This document shows, in pieces, positions 53,301-62,408 of a stretch of DNA of 64,000 nucleotides. The position numbers and the translations under genes are program-made. Below the pieces are notes generated by a model. That model was not told the origin of the DNA. It made no database searches and worked only from the letters and a program-made list of their open reading frames with translations. How positions within the stretch are numbered: the first letter of the stretch is position 1; each line of letters begins with the position of its first letter. Source of the DNA: Rhizobium sp. S152 (lineage in GTDB: Bacteria; Pseudomonadota; Alphaproteobacteria; Rhizobiales; Rhizobiaceae); assembly GCF_030380735.1 (NCBI RefSeq), contig NZ_JAUDRZ010000026.1, forward strand, positions 807,370 through 871,369, read 5' to 3'.

Positions 53301-54404
53301 ATGGGCTTCAAATGCGGTATCGTCGGTCTGCCGAATGTCGGCAAGTCGACCCTCTTCAACGCGCTCACCAAGACGGCGGCGGCGCAGGCGGCGAACTATC
53401 CCTTCTGCACGATCGAACCGAACACCGGCGAAGTCGCCGTGCCCGATCCGCGCATGCAGAAGCTGGCTGCCATCGCCGGTTCCAAGGAAATCATCCCGAC
53501 CCGTATCTCCTTCGTCGACATCGCCGGCCTCGTGCGCGGCGCGTCGAAGGGTGAAGGCCTCGGCAACAAGTTTCTTGCCAACATCCGCGAAGTCGATGCC
53601 GTGGTCCACGTGCTGCGCTGCTTCGAGGACGACGACATCACCCACGTCGAGGGTCGCATCAATCCTGTCGGCGACGCCGACACGATCGAGACCGAACTGA
53701 TGCTCGCCGACCTCGAAAGCCTGGAGCGCCGCGTCGAGCAGACCCGCAAGCGAGCCGCCAGCAAGGACAAGGAATCGCTGGCCCAGCTTCCCGTCATGGA
53801 AGCGGTCATCAAGCTCCTCAACGAAGGCAAGCCCGCCCGTCTTCTCCTGAAGACCCTGGCGCCGGAAGAGATCGAGATCCTCAAGGGCCTCAACCTCCTG
53901 ACCTCGCATCCGGTCCTCTACGTCTGCAACGTCGCCGAAGGCGATGCCTCGACTGGTAACGAGCACACCAAGGCCGTCGCGGAAATGGCGGAAAAGCAGG
54001 GCGCTGAATGCGTCATCATCTCCGCCGCAATCGAATCCGAAGTGGCCCAGCTGCCGGAAGAAGAAGCCACCGAGTTCCTGTCGGCGCTCGGCCTCGAGGA
54101 AGCGGGTCTCGACCGTCTGATCCGCGCCGGTTACCACCTGCTCGACCTGATCACCTATTTCACCGTCGGCCCCAAGGAAACCCGCGCCTGGACCATCGTG
54201 CGCGGCACCAAGGCCCCGCAGGCGGCAGGCGTCATCCATACCGATTTCGAACGCGGCTTCATCCGCGCCTTCACCATCGGCTACGACGACTACATCAACT
54301 TCAAGGGTGAAGTTGGCGCCAAGGAAGCCGGCAAGGGCCGCGATGAAGGCAAGGAATACGTCGTCCAGGACGGCGACGTCATCCACTTCCGCTTCAACAC
54401 CTGA
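53301..54404 (+). CDS. ychF: redox-regulated ATPase YchF (Obg-like)
   Basis: A 367-residue YchF/OLA1 P-loop protein. The P-loop is GLPNVGKST (9-17). The Obg-type NKxD position reads NVAE, the known change that gives ATP preference. A coiled-coil insert lies at about 130-170 and a TGS domain at the C-terminus (DFERGFIRAFTIGYDDYI ... YVVQDGDVIHFRF). It binds ribosomes and takes part in translation and stress control. Its position downstream of pth matches many rhizobial genomes. Confidence 0.96.
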   Translation: MGFKCGIVGLPNVGKSTLFNALTKTAAAQAANYPFCTIEPNTGEVAVPDPRMQKLAAIAGSKEIIPTRISFVDIAGLVRGASKGEGLGNKFLANIREVDAVVHVLRCFEDDDITHVEGRINPVGDADTIETELMLADLESLERRVEQTRKRAASKDKESLAQLPVMEAVIKLLNEGKPARLLLKTLAPEEIEILKGLNLLTSHPVLYVCNVAEGDASTGNEHTKAVAEMAEKQGAECVIISAAIESEVAQLPEEEATEFLSALGLEEAGLDRLIRAGYHLLDLITYFTVGPKETRAWTIVRGTKAPQAAGVIHTDFERGFIRAFTIGYDDYINFKGEVGAKEAGKGRDEGKEYVVQDGDVIHFRFNT

Positions 54405-54428
54405 ATTGAAACGACAGGACTGCCGCCT

Positions 54429-54530
54429 AGAGCAATTCCAGGAAAAGTGCGAAGCGGTTTTCCGTCCGAAATTGCGTGAAAACAAAAGGATAGAGCTGTT
54501 CCGCGATTCGAAGAAAAGCGGAATTGCTCT
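54429..54530. repeat. palindromic intergenic repeat (RIME-like)
   Basis: A 102-bp imperfect palindrome. The outer arms AGAGCAATTCC (54429-54439) and GGAATTGCTCT (54520-54530) match perfectly. Inside, GGAAAA (54441-54446) pairs with TTTTCC (54458-54463), and a GTGAAAAC-type stretch lies between. Short palindromic elements of this look are common between rhizobial genes. It lies between convergent genes and overlaps the last 2 bp of the downstream membrane-protein gene, so it may also end transcription. Confidence 0.7.
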
Positions 54531-55602
54531 ATGCGGGCGGCAGTCTTCGCGCCAGCCCTGAAGGCAGCGCATTGACCACCCGCCGCCTCAGCGGCATCCA
54601 GCCGGTCCCGATGACCAGCACGATCGCACCGACGACCAAGAGCGTCGTGGAGAAGTACGTATCGATCGTCGCACTTCCCTGCCGGAATATCCCGAACAGC
54701 GCGAAGCCGAGCGACAGCAGACCCGACGTCACGAATGCGCGCCGGTCGATGATCAGCCCCACCAGCATCAGCGCCGCCACGGTGAGCACCACGACCGGCG
54801 TCTTGAACGATACCGTCTGCGTAAGCTCGATCAGCCCGCCCCGCAGCACGAACAGCGAAACGATGCTGTAAAGCAGCGCCGGCGCCGCCGCCATGTGCAG
54901 CCAGAAAGCGATGTCCGATCGCGTCGTGCGTCTGTTGATATCGCTGAGATCGAACTTCAGAGCCGTCGCGAACAGGCCCGCCGCCGAGATGATCCCGATC
55001 CAGGACAGGATGCTCGGATTGTTGACGAGCAGGAGCGGATCGCCGCTTGCCGACAAGATCAGCTTGATGATCACCGCCAGCACCAGCGCTAGCGCCGAAA
55101 CGATGCAGAGCGCCAGCGACAGCGGCACGCGATAGCGCAGGTAATAAAGGCCGAGCAGGACGGGAAACGGCGCGATGAAGCGGATGGCGTCGTTGCCGTT
55201 CTCGAGGAAGTTCACGCCGCTCGATACGCAGAACGCCGTCAGTGTCGTCGTGGCGCAGACCAGCGCGATGGTCAGCACGACCGCAGGCAATGCCAGCCGC
55301 TGGCGCTTAACCAGGATCTCCGACAAGACGACAATCGCTGGCAGCACCGATAGGATCGATGCAAGCCCCCACAGCCCGCTCAGCGCCACGATGACACCGA
55401 TGCTGATCAGCACGTCGTGGAAACCGCGGATGAAGCGCGGCGTCTCGGTATCGGACCATGCGATGTCCTCTACCGGCTTGGCCGCACGCGCGCCGACGGT
55501 GACGCCGCGCTCGATCAGGAACGGCAACAGCCGCTCGTTCGCTTCGCCCGATATGATGCCCTCGCGCTGAGCTTCATCAAGCACCGATCGCAATTCCGTC
55601 AT
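54529..55602 (-). CDS. polytopic membrane protein of unknown function
   Basis: A 357-residue protein. A soluble N-terminal segment (1-60), with Glu/Arg-rich helices like DUF2157 proteins, is followed by about ten hydrophobic segments to the C-terminus. The short basic tail RRRVVNALPSGLARRLPPA is cytoplasmic by the positive-inside rule. No motif was recognised. The stop overlaps the end of the palindromic repeat, so the last codons come from that element. It is divergent from the MaoC pair, 82 bp apart. Confidence 0.72.
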   Translation of the reverse strand: MTELRSVLDEAQREGIISGEANERLLPFLIERGVTVGARAAKPVEDIAWSDTETPRFIRGFHDVLISIGVIVALSGLWGLASILSVLPAIVVLSEILVKRQRLALPAVVLTIALVCATTTLTAFCVSSGVNFLENGNDAIRFIAPFPVLLGLYYLRYRVPLSLALCIVSALALVLAVIIKLILSASGDPLLLVNNPSILSWIGIISAAGLFATALKFDLSDINRRTTRSDIAFWLHMAAAPALLYSIVSLFVLRGGLIELTQTVSFKTPVVVLTVAALMLVGLIIDRRAFVTSGLLSLGFALFGIFRQGSATIDTYFSTTLLVVGAIVLVIGTGWMPLRRRVVNALPSGLARRLPPA

Positions 55603-55684
55603 GCCGGTTTATCCTCTTGGAATCATTGGCCGTGGCGTTATGCTATTTGAAGTGACGGCAACTTCATAGGATGCGGGGAAGGCA

Positions 55685-56155
55685 ATGCCCGAGGAGAAAC
55701 TGGCGTTCGAGGATTTCACGCCCGGCCGACGCTTCGTGCTTGGCCCGAAGACGGTGAGCAGCGAGGAGATCGTGGAATTCGCTAGAGAGTTCGATCCGCA
55801 GCCGATGCATCTCGACGAACAAGCCGGCCGCGCCAGCATCCTGGGCGGCCTTGCCGCATCTGGCTGGCACACCTCGGCCATGCTGATGCGCATGATGATC
55901 GACAGCTATCTTCTGAACTCCCGCTCCGAGGGCGCGCCCGGTATCGACATCATGGAGTGGCGCAAGCCGGTGCTGGCAAACGACACGCTCAGCGGCCACT
56001 CTACCGTGCTGGAAGCTCGCCCGTTGCGATCCCGCCCGGGCATCGGCATCGCCAGGTTTCGCCACGAACTCAGCAACCAGAAGGGCGAGCTTGTCTGCAA
56101 CTCGGAAAACTCGATCATGTTCGTCATGCGCGCCGCGCCGGAGACCGTGAGATGA
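55685..56155 (+). CDS. MaoC-like hot-dog hydratase, first of a pair
   Basis: A 156-residue single hot-dog MaoC domain protein. The hydratase-2 motif FDPQPMHLDEQAG (36-48) carries the expected catalytic Asp and His, followed by GLAASGWHTSAM. (R)-specific enoyl-CoA hydration, or a related dehydration, is likely. Its stop overlaps the start of a second MaoC gene (ATGA), so the two are translated together and may form a heterodimer, a form known for some MaoC pairs. Confidence 0.87.
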   Translation: MPEEKLAFEDFTPGRRFVLGPKTVSSEEIVEFAREFDPQPMHLDEQAGRASILGGLAASGWHTSAMLMRMMIDSYLLNSRSEGAPGIDIMEWRKPVLANDTLSGHSTVLEARPLRSRPGIGIARFRHELSNQKGELVCNSENSIMFVMRAAPETVR

Positions 56156-56619
56156 TCATGATCGAACGCTATGCCATCGGCGAGAAGACCGAGATCGGCT
56201 CTTACGTGTTCACGCGTGAGAAAATCCTGCGCTATGCCGAGCGCTTCGATCCGCAGCCCTTCCATGTGGACGAGGAAGCGGCGAAACGCTCGCTGTTTGG
56301 CGACCTCTGCGCCTCGGGCTGGCACACCGCCGCCGTGTGGATGCGGCTGTTCGTTGCCTACTGGACCAAGGAAATGACACGGATGGCAAGCGAGGGCCTT
56401 GCGCCGCCGAAACTCGGCCCCTCCCCGGGCTTCCGCAATCTGCAATGGATCCGCCCGGTCTTCGCAAGCGAGGAGATATTCTATTCCGTGACGCTCCTCG
56501 ACAGCCGCCCCCTGACCTCGCGTCCCGGGCGACGGCTGAACACGATACGCTGCGAAGGCGCGACCGCCGACGGCACGCCGGTCATCCGCTTCGAAAGCAC
56601 CGTCATAGAGTTCGACTAG
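56152..56619 (+). CDS. MaoC-like hot-dog hydratase, second of a pair
   Basis: A 155-residue MaoC domain protein, a paralog of the gene just before it. The motif FDPQPFHVDEEAA (32-44) again holds Asp and His, and CASGWHTAAV matches the partner's ASGWHTSAM. Both active-site motifs appear intact, so both subunits could be catalytic. ATG 56152 overlaps the previous stop. It is convergent with apt, 10 bp apart. The physiological substrate is unknown. Confidence 0.87.
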   Translation: MIMIERYAIGEKTEIGSYVFTREKILRYAERFDPQPFHVDEEAAKRSLFGDLCASGWHTAAVWMRLFVAYWTKEMTRMASEGLAPPKLGPSPGFRNLQWIRPVFASEEIFYSVTLLDSRPLTSRPGRRLNTIRCEGATADGTPVIRFESTVIEFD

Positions 56620-56629
56620 ATTTCCGTCC

Positions 56630-57172
56630 TCAGTGGCCGGAGAATTCGACCAGCGTGCGCACGTCGACGCCGAGCTCCTCGAGCTTGGCGCGGCCGCCGA
56701 GATCCGGCAGGTCGATCACGAAGCAGGCCGACACCACCTCGGCGCCGATCTGCCGCAAAAGCTTCGTCGCGCCGACGGCCGTACCTCCAGTGGCGATCAG
56801 GTCGTCCACCAGGATCACCTTCTCGCCCGGCTTCACCGCATCGACATGCATCTCCATCTCATCCACGCCATATTCCAGGCTGTAGGCGATGCGCACGGTC
56901 TCGTGCGGCAGCTTGCCCTTCTTGCGGATCGGCACGAAACCGGCGGAAAGCTGATGCGCCACGGCACCACCCAGAATGAAGCCCCGCGCCTCCATCCCGG
57001 CGATCTTGTCGATCTTCATCCCGGCATAAGGCTGCACCAGCTCGTCGATCGCCCGGCGAAACGCGCGAGGATTGCCGAGAAGCGTCGTGATGTCACGGAA
57101 GATGATACCAGGCTTGGGATAGTCCGGGATGGAGCGGATGGCAGCTGCGAGCTCCGAAGTCGTATCGGTCAT
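56630..57172 (-). CDS. apt: adenine phosphoribosyltransferase
   Basis: A 180-residue adenine phosphoribosyltransferase that salvages adenine with PRPP to give AMP. The PRPP loop is VDDLIATGGTA (122-132). IPDYPKPGIIFRDITTLL and EARGFILGG are family signatures. GGACA lies about 8 bp before ATG 57172; a longer frame to 57238 is rejected. It follows the petABC operon on the same strand but is cut off from it by the terminator at 57239-57264. Confidence 0.96.
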   Translation of the reverse strand: MTDTTSELAAAIRSIPDYPKPGIIFRDITTLLGNPRAFRRAIDELVQPYAGMKIDKIAGMEARGFILGGAVAHQLSAGFVPIRKKGKLPHETVRIAYSLEYGVDEMEMHVDAVKPGEKVILVDDLIATGGTAVGATKLLRQIGAEVVSACFVIDLPDLGGRAKLEELGVDVRTLVEFSGH

Positions 57173-57238
57173 GAGGTGTCCAGTGCGTGGTCGTAAAATC
57201 GGCTGCACCCTATCAACTGCACTGCTCTGAACCAACAA

Positions 57239-57264
57239 AAAAGGCGCCCCGAAAGGCGCCTTTT
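57239..57264 (-). terminator. Rho-independent terminator after petC (bidirectional form)
   Basis: A perfect 10-bp stem AAAAGGCGCC (57239-57248) / GGCGCCTTTT (57255-57264) has a CCGAAA loop. The A/T flanks make it usable in both directions; read leftwards it ends the petABC operon. Confidence 0.87.
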
Positions 57265-57286
57265 GCTGAAGCTTGAAACCAGGCCC

Positions 57287-58153
57287 TCAGTGTTCCTTGT
57301 TGGCGTAGACCGAACGCTTTGTCAGATAGACCAGGACCGTGAAGATCAGCAGGAATACCATCACCATGAAGCCGGTGTGCTTGCGCTGTTCGAGATGCGG
57401 CTCGGCGGCCCACATCAGGAACGACGCGACGTCCTTGGCGTACTGGTCGACGGTAGCGGGAGCGCCGTCGTCGTAGGTCACCTGACCGTCCGACAGCGGC
57501 GGCGGCATGGCCAGCACCGAAGCGGCGTGGAAGTAGGGGTTGTAGTGCTGCCCCTGCGATACCGTCACGCCGGCCGGTGGGTTCTCGTAGCCAGTCAGCA
57601 GCGAGTAGATGTAATCCGGCCCGCCTTCCTGGTACTGCGTGAAGATGTCGAAGACGAAGCGCGGGAAGCCGCGTTCGACTTCGCGCGCCTTGGCGATCAG
57701 CGAGAAGTCCGGCGGTGCGGCACCATTGTTGGAGGCGGCCGCCGCTTCCGCGTTGGCGAATGGCGACGGGAAGTAGTCCGACGGCACAGCCTTGCGGGTG
57801 TACATGTCGCCGGATGCGTTCGGGCCGTCCTGGACCTCGTAGTTGGCCGCGAACGCCTTGATCTGCGCCTCGGAGTAGCCGAGGTCGCCCAACATGCGGA
57901 ACGGCACCAGCTTCATCGAGTGGCAGGCGGCGCAGACTTCGGTGTAGACCTTCAGGCCGCGCTGCAGCTGGCCCTTGTCGTAGGTGCCTAACGGGCCGGC
58001 GAAGGTCCAGTCGACCTCCTTGGGCTCCTTCAGCGGATAATGCGGCGTCGCCGCCTCGTGATGCTCGGACGGTCCCGGATCCTGGGCCAGAGCCGAGGTG
58101 CCGAGACAGCCGACGAAGGCGAGCGATAGAATGCCAGCAAGAAGCTTGTTCAT
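57287..58153 (-). CDS. petC: cytochrome c1 of the bc1 complex
   Basis: A 288-residue cytochrome c1. The signal peptide (LLAGILSLAFVGCLGTSALAQ) is followed by the haem site CAACH (74-78). An axial-Met region AMPPPLSDG (215-223) comes next, and a C-terminal membrane anchor at about 261-277. It accepts electrons from the Rieske protein and passes them to cytochrome c. ATG 58153 begins the signal peptide; the frame open further upstream runs through petB and is not coding. It is the last gene of petABC, 23 bp after petB. Confidence 0.96.
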   Translation of the reverse strand: MNKLLAGILSLAFVGCLGTSALAQDPGPSEHHEAATPHYPLKEPKEVDWTFAGPLGTYDKGQLQRGLKVYTEVCAACHSMKLVPFRMLGDLGYSEAQIKAFAANYEVQDGPNASGDMYTRKAVPSDYFPSPFANAEAAAASNNGAAPPDFSLIAKAREVERGFPRFVFDIFTQYQEGGPDYIYSLLTGYENPPAGVTVSQGQHYNPYFHAASVLAMPPPLSDGQVTYDDGAPATVDQYAKDVASFLMWAAEPHLEQRKHTGFMVMVFLLIFTVLVYLTKRSVYANKEH

Positions 58154-58176
58154 GGATCTGTTCTCCCCTCGCCCGC

Positions 58177-59454
58177 TCAAGCCTTGGCCGCTTCGGCGGA
58201 CGCAACCTTGTTGCGCTTTTCGAGCACGGCCTCCGTAATCGAGTTCGGCAGTCGGCGCGGCGTCTCGACGAGACCCAGGACCGGCATGACGATCAGGAAG
58301 AACGAGAAGTAGAGCAGCGTACAGATCTGCGAAATCGTGGTGTAGAGCCCTTCCGCCGGCTGAGAACCGAGCCATCCGAGGAGGATCGCGTTGGCGCCGA
58401 ACAGCCAGTAGGCCACCTTGTACCACGGGCGATAGACCGCGGAACGGACCTTCGACGTATCGAGCCAGGGCAGGAAGAACAGGACGATGATCGCGCCGAA
58501 CATCACGAGCACGCCCGCCAGCTTGGAATCGATCGGCCCGATGTTGAAGGTGATCGAGCGCAGCATCGCGTAGAACGGCAGGAAGTACCATTCCGGAACG
58601 ATGTGCGCCGGCGTCTTCAACGGGTCGGCCGGAATGTAGTTGTCGGCGTGGCCGAGGAAGTTCGGCAGATAGAAAACGAAGTAGGCATAGACCAGCAGGA
58701 ACACCGAAACGCCGAGCGCATCTTTCAGCGTCGCATAGGGCGTGAAGCGCACGGTATCCGTCTTGGTCTTGATCTCGACGCCCGTCGGGTTGGTCTGGCC
58801 AACCACATGCAGCGCCCAGATGTGCAGGACGACGACGCCGGCGATCACGAAGGGCAGCAGGTAGTGCAGCGAGAAGAAGCGGTTCAGCGTCGGGTTCTCG
58901 ACCGCGAAGCCGCCGAGCAGGAACTGCTGCACCCATTCGCCTACCAGCGGAAACGCCGAGAAGAAGCCGGTGATGACGGTCGCGCCCCAGAAGGACATCT
59001 GGCCCCAGGGCAGAACGTAGCCCATGAAGCCGGTCGCCATCATCAGGAGATAGATGAGAACGCCGAGGATCCAGAGGATTTCGCGCGGCGCCTTGTAGGA
59101 GCCGTAGTAGAGACCTCGGGCAATGTGCAGATAGACCGCGACGAAGAAGAACGACGCGCCGTTGGCGTGCATGTAGCGCAGCAGCCAGCCGTGGTTGACA
59201 TCGCGCATGATCTTTTCGACGGAGTTGAACGCCACCGTGGTTTCGGCGGCATAGTGCATGGCGAGCACGACCCCGGTCAGGATCTGCACGACCAGCATCA
59301 CCGACAGCATGGCGCCGAAGGTGTAGGCATAGTTCAGGTTGCGCGGAACCGGATAGGCGACGAAACTGTCATAGACCAGGCGCGGCAAAGGCAGGCGCGA
59401 ATCGATCCATTTTTCAATGCCGGTTGATGGCTCGTAGCTGGAATGGCCACTCAT
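58177..59454 (-). CDS. petB: cytochrome b of the bc1 complex
   Basis: A 425-residue full-length cytochrome b with eight membrane helices. Haem-ligand helices carry HANGASFFF and LHIWALHVVG. The quinol-oxidation motif PEWYFLPFY is present, and WGATVITGFFSAFP matches the Qo region. The C-terminal extension (ITEAVLEKRNKVASAEAAKA) is typical of alphaproteobacteria. It is the middle gene of petABC, 13 bp after petA. It forms the membrane core where quinol is oxidised and protons are released. Confidence 0.97.
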   Translation of the reverse strand: MSGHSSYEPSTGIEKWIDSRLPLPRLVYDSFVAYPVPRNLNYAYTFGAMLSVMLVVQILTGVVLAMHYAAETTVAFNSVEKIMRDVNHGWLLRYMHANGASFFFVAVYLHIARGLYYGSYKAPREILWILGVLIYLLMMATGFMGYVLPWGQMSFWGATVITGFFSAFPLVGEWVQQFLLGGFAVENPTLNRFFSLHYLLPFVIAGVVVLHIWALHVVGQTNPTGVEIKTKTDTVRFTPYATLKDALGVSVFLLVYAYFVFYLPNFLGHADNYIPADPLKTPAHIVPEWYFLPFYAMLRSITFNIGPIDSKLAGVLVMFGAIIVLFFLPWLDTSKVRSAVYRPWYKVAYWLFGANAILLGWLGSQPAEGLYTTISQICTLLYFSFFLIVMPVLGLVETPRRLPNSITEAVLEKRNKVASAEAAKA

Positions 59455-59467
59455 AAATCAGTCCCCC

Positions 59468-60046
59468 TCAACCGATTTTGATAACTTTGTCGGAAACGAA
59501 CGCATAGGTCGGTATCGCGAGATTCTGCGGCGCCGGACCTTTGCGTATGCGGCCGGCCGTGTCGTAGACCGAGCCATGACAGGGACAGAACCACCCGTTG
59601 TATTCGCCGGCCTGGCCGAGCGGCACACAGCCGAGATGGGTACAGGAGCCGATCATCACGATCCAGTTCTCCTTGTCCTTGCCGGCGGACCGATCGACGC
59701 CGGTTGCCTGTGCATCGGCCGCCAGATTGGCGTTGCGCGCGACAGGATCCTTCAGTTCGGACATCGGAACTTCATCGGCGGCCTTCACTTCCTCAGGTGT
59801 ACGGTTGCGAATGAAGATCGGCTTTCCGCGCCATTTCGCGGTCAGCGACATGCCCGGTTCGAGGCTAGAAACGTCGACTTCAATAGATGCGAGCGCCAAT
59901 GTGGAAGCATCAGGCCGCATCTGGTCGATGAACGGCCAGGCGACAGAGACGGCGCCGACAGCGCCTGCCATACCCGTGGTTAGATAAAGAAAATCTCGGC
60001 GTGTGGGCTCGCTGGAGACCCCGCCTGTCGTTTCGTGTTCGCTCAC
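59468..60046 (-). CDS. petA: Rieske iron-sulfur subunit of the bc1 complex
   Basis: A 192-residue Rieske protein. A twin-arginine stretch TRRDFLYLTT (15-24) precedes a single membrane helix (about 25-43) that serves as uncleaved Tat signal and anchor. The 2Fe-2S ligands are CTHLGC (Cys135 and His137; Cys140 in the disulfide) and CPCH (Cys154 and His157; Cys156 in the disulfide). It starts with GTG at 60046, with AGAGGAT about 8 bp upstream. It is the first gene of the petABC operon; the 285 bp upstream hold its promoter. Confidence 0.97.
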   Translation of the reverse strand: MSEHETTGGVSSEPTRRDFLYLTTGMAGAVGAVSVAWPFIDQMRPDASTLALASIEVDVSSLEPGMSLTAKWRGKPIFIRNRTPEEVKAADEVPMSELKDPVARNANLAADAQATGVDRSAGKDKENWIVMIGSCTHLGCVPLGQAGEYNGWFCPCHGSVYDTAGRIRKGPAPQNLAIPTYAFVSDKVIKIG

Positions 60047-60331
60047 GGCTTAACATCCTCTGCCCAAATCCCGCGGAATTTTCCGCGCCATCCCTCCAAG
60101 GCGACGAATCTGTCAAATAAATTCGTATCAAGATTCCCCACCCACTAAGGCGCGTTCTAACTTTGATCGCAAGCTAAGTCCAGCCTTGGCAGGGCCATGA
60201 GGGCACAATGTCGCGGGGGGCGACAGGCGATTTTTCAGGATATTCACATGCTTGCAACAGTGTTGCAGCGCAGCGGATTCCGTGTGCGATGCACTCGCGG
60301 AGATCAGGTGGGGAGAGCCGGGTGCCGTCCC
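60047..60331. other. intergenic region upstream of petABC
   Basis: No gene is seen. It should contain the petABC promoter and the 3' end of the leftward ABC-exporter transcript. A T-rich stretch near 60130 lies before petA. No obvious terminator of the ABC gene is visible. Confidence 0.45.
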
Positions 60332-62245
60332 TCAATCCACCTTGGCGCCCTCGCCCACCTTCCCGCTGCCGGCAACGGTCGGGTCGTCGTAGTCCGAGGC
60401 CAGGAAGCCGCCCGATTGCCGCGCCCATAGTTCGGCGTAAAGCCCGCCCTCTTTCAGCAGCGCCTCGTGCGTTCCTTCTTCGATGATGCGGCCGTTGTCG
60501 ACCACAATCAGCCGGTCGAGGGCGGCGATCGTCGAGAGCCGATGCGCGATCGCCAGCACCGTCTTCCCGTGCATGATCTCGTTGAGGCTGGACTGGATCG
60601 CCTCCTCGACCTCGGAATCGAGCGCCGACGTCGCCTCGTCGAGAACGAGGATAGGCGCGTCCTTGAGCATCACGCGGGCAATGGCGATGCGCTGCCGCTG
60701 GCCGCCCGAAAGCTTCACCCCGCGTTCGCCGACATGCGCGTCGAAACCGCTTCGTCCCTGCTGGTCATGCAGCCGCTCGATGAATTCGAGCGCCTGTGCC
60801 CGCCGCGCCGCCTCGATCAGCCGCTCCTCGCCGGCATCCGGCCGCCCAAAGAGGATGTTGTCGCGCACCGAGCGGTGCAGAAGCGACGTATCCTGGCTGA
60901 CGACGCCGATCTGCATGCGCAGCGTTTCCTGCCGGACATCGGCGATATCCTGTCCATCGACAAGGATGCGCCCGCCCTGGAGATCGTAGAGGCGCAGGAG
61001 CAGGTTCACCAGCGTCGATTTGCCGGCGCCGGAGCGGCCGACGATGCCGACCTTTTCGCCGGGCTTGATTGTCAGCGAGAAATTGTCGATCACGCCTTTC
61101 GCCCGACCATAATGGAACGAGACGTTCTCGAAGCGGATACCCGGCTGGCGGATGACGAGGTCTGGCGCGCCGGGCCGGTCCACCAGCGACAGCGGCTGCG
61201 AGATCAGTTCGGCCGAGTTCTGGATCGTGCCGAGATTGCGCATGATGCCGTTGAACTGCGTCATCAGCCGCCCGAGCAGGAAGTTGAGGCGCAGCACCAG
61301 CGCCAGCGAAAACGCCACTGCGCCGGAGCTGACCAGCCCCTGCAGCCAGAGATGCACGCTGAGCCCCGACATCGTCACGATCATCAGGCCCGAGAGCAGC
61401 GCCATGGACGCGCGCACGCCGGTGATGAACCGTGTAAAGCGCAGCACGGTGTCCTGGAAGATATCGAAGCCCTGCCGCATGTAGCGGTCGCTCTCTTCAT
61501 CACGGGCGAAGAGCTTCAGCGTCTGGATATTGCTGTAGGCATCCACCATGCGGCCGTTGATCATCGAGGCAGCTTCCGCCGTCTCGCGCGAGTGGAAGCG
61601 GATGCGCGGCACGAAGTAGCGCGCGAGAACGCCGAAAGCGGCGAGCCAGAAGAGCACGACGGCGGCCAGCGAAAAATCCAGCCGCGCCACCAGCACGATC
61701 GTCGTGACCGCATAGATACCGACGAACCAGACGCTCTCCATCAGCGACGTCACCAGATCTCCGGCCGCCTGCCCCGCCGACCAGACCTTGTTGACGATGC
61801 GCCCGGAAAAATCGCTCTGGAAGAAGGACAGCGACTGCCGAGACACATGCAGATAGGACTGCCAACGTGCCAGATTGTAGAAACCGGGCGTGATCACCTG
61901 TTGATCCACCAACGCAATCAAAAGCGCCACGACGAAGCGCACTATCCCGATCAGGAACAGCATGCCGAATAGCTCATAGCCGTGTGCGGCCAAAAGCCCG
62001 TTCCACCCGTCATCAGGCTTGATCGTCGCCAGAATATCGACCAGCCGTCCCACGAACCAGAACAGCGCCGCCTCGATCGCCGCCGACAGGCCGCCCAGCA
62101 CCAGCATGGCGATGAACGGCGCCTTCGCCTGGCCGATATAGAACCAGATGAACCCGAGTGTCTGTCGCGGCGGCTGAATATTGTCCTTCGGGTAGAAAGG
62201 ATCGATCCAGTTTTCGAAGAAATGGAGGAGTCGTTTTATCGGCAT
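60332..62245 (-). CDS. ABC exporter with fused permease and ATPase (MsbA-like)
   Basis: A 637-residue half-transporter. The six-helix membrane domain covers about 35-340 and the nucleotide-binding domain about 370-610. Walker A is GRSGAGKST, the signature LSGGQRQRIAIAR, Walker B ILVLDEATSALD, and the switch His lies in AHRLST. It should work as a homodimer or pair with the paralog 440 bp upstream. ATG 62245 (MPIKRLLHFFENWIDPF) is the conserved start; a frame open to 62437 overlaps the opposite small gene and is rejected. The substrate is unknown; lipid or drug export is typical. Confidence 0.9.
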   Translation of the reverse strand: MPIKRLLHFFENWIDPFYPKDNIQPPRQTLGFIWFYIGQAKAPFIAMLVLGGLSAAIEAALFWFVGRLVDILATIKPDDGWNGLLAAHGYELFGMLFLIGIVRFVVALLIALVDQQVITPGFYNLARWQSYLHVSRQSLSFFQSDFSGRIVNKVWSAGQAAGDLVTSLMESVWFVGIYAVTTIVLVARLDFSLAAVVLFWLAAFGVLARYFVPRIRFHSRETAEAASMINGRMVDAYSNIQTLKLFARDEESDRYMRQGFDIFQDTVLRFTRFITGVRASMALLSGLMIVTMSGLSVHLWLQGLVSSGAVAFSLALVLRLNFLLGRLMTQFNGIMRNLGTIQNSAELISQPLSLVDRPGAPDLVIRQPGIRFENVSFHYGRAKGVIDNFSLTIKPGEKVGIVGRSGAGKSTLVNLLLRLYDLQGGRILVDGQDIADVRQETLRMQIGVVSQDTSLLHRSVRDNILFGRPDAGEERLIEAARRAQALEFIERLHDQQGRSGFDAHVGERGVKLSGGQRQRIAIARVMLKDAPILVLDEATSALDSEVEEAIQSSLNEIMHGKTVLAIAHRLSTIAALDRLIVVDNGRIIEEGTHEALLKEGGLYAELWARQSGGFLASDYDDPTVAGSGKVGEGAKVD

Positions 62246-62408
62246 GTCTGCGATATAGTCCTGATGGCTCCGGCCGGAAAGCCGAAGACGCTGCTGCCGC
62301 AACCTTATATTTTTGTAACAATTGATAACATCGACGGCATCGCCGTTGAATGAGACGAAGCTTGCCACAATCTCGGGGTAGATTGACCTTTCACGGGGAG
62401 ACGGTCGA

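Noticed and set aside
60467..61972. A 501-codon rightward open frame
   Set aside because: It is antisense to the ABC exporter, with an unusual Arg/His/Asp-rich composition and no recognisable domain.
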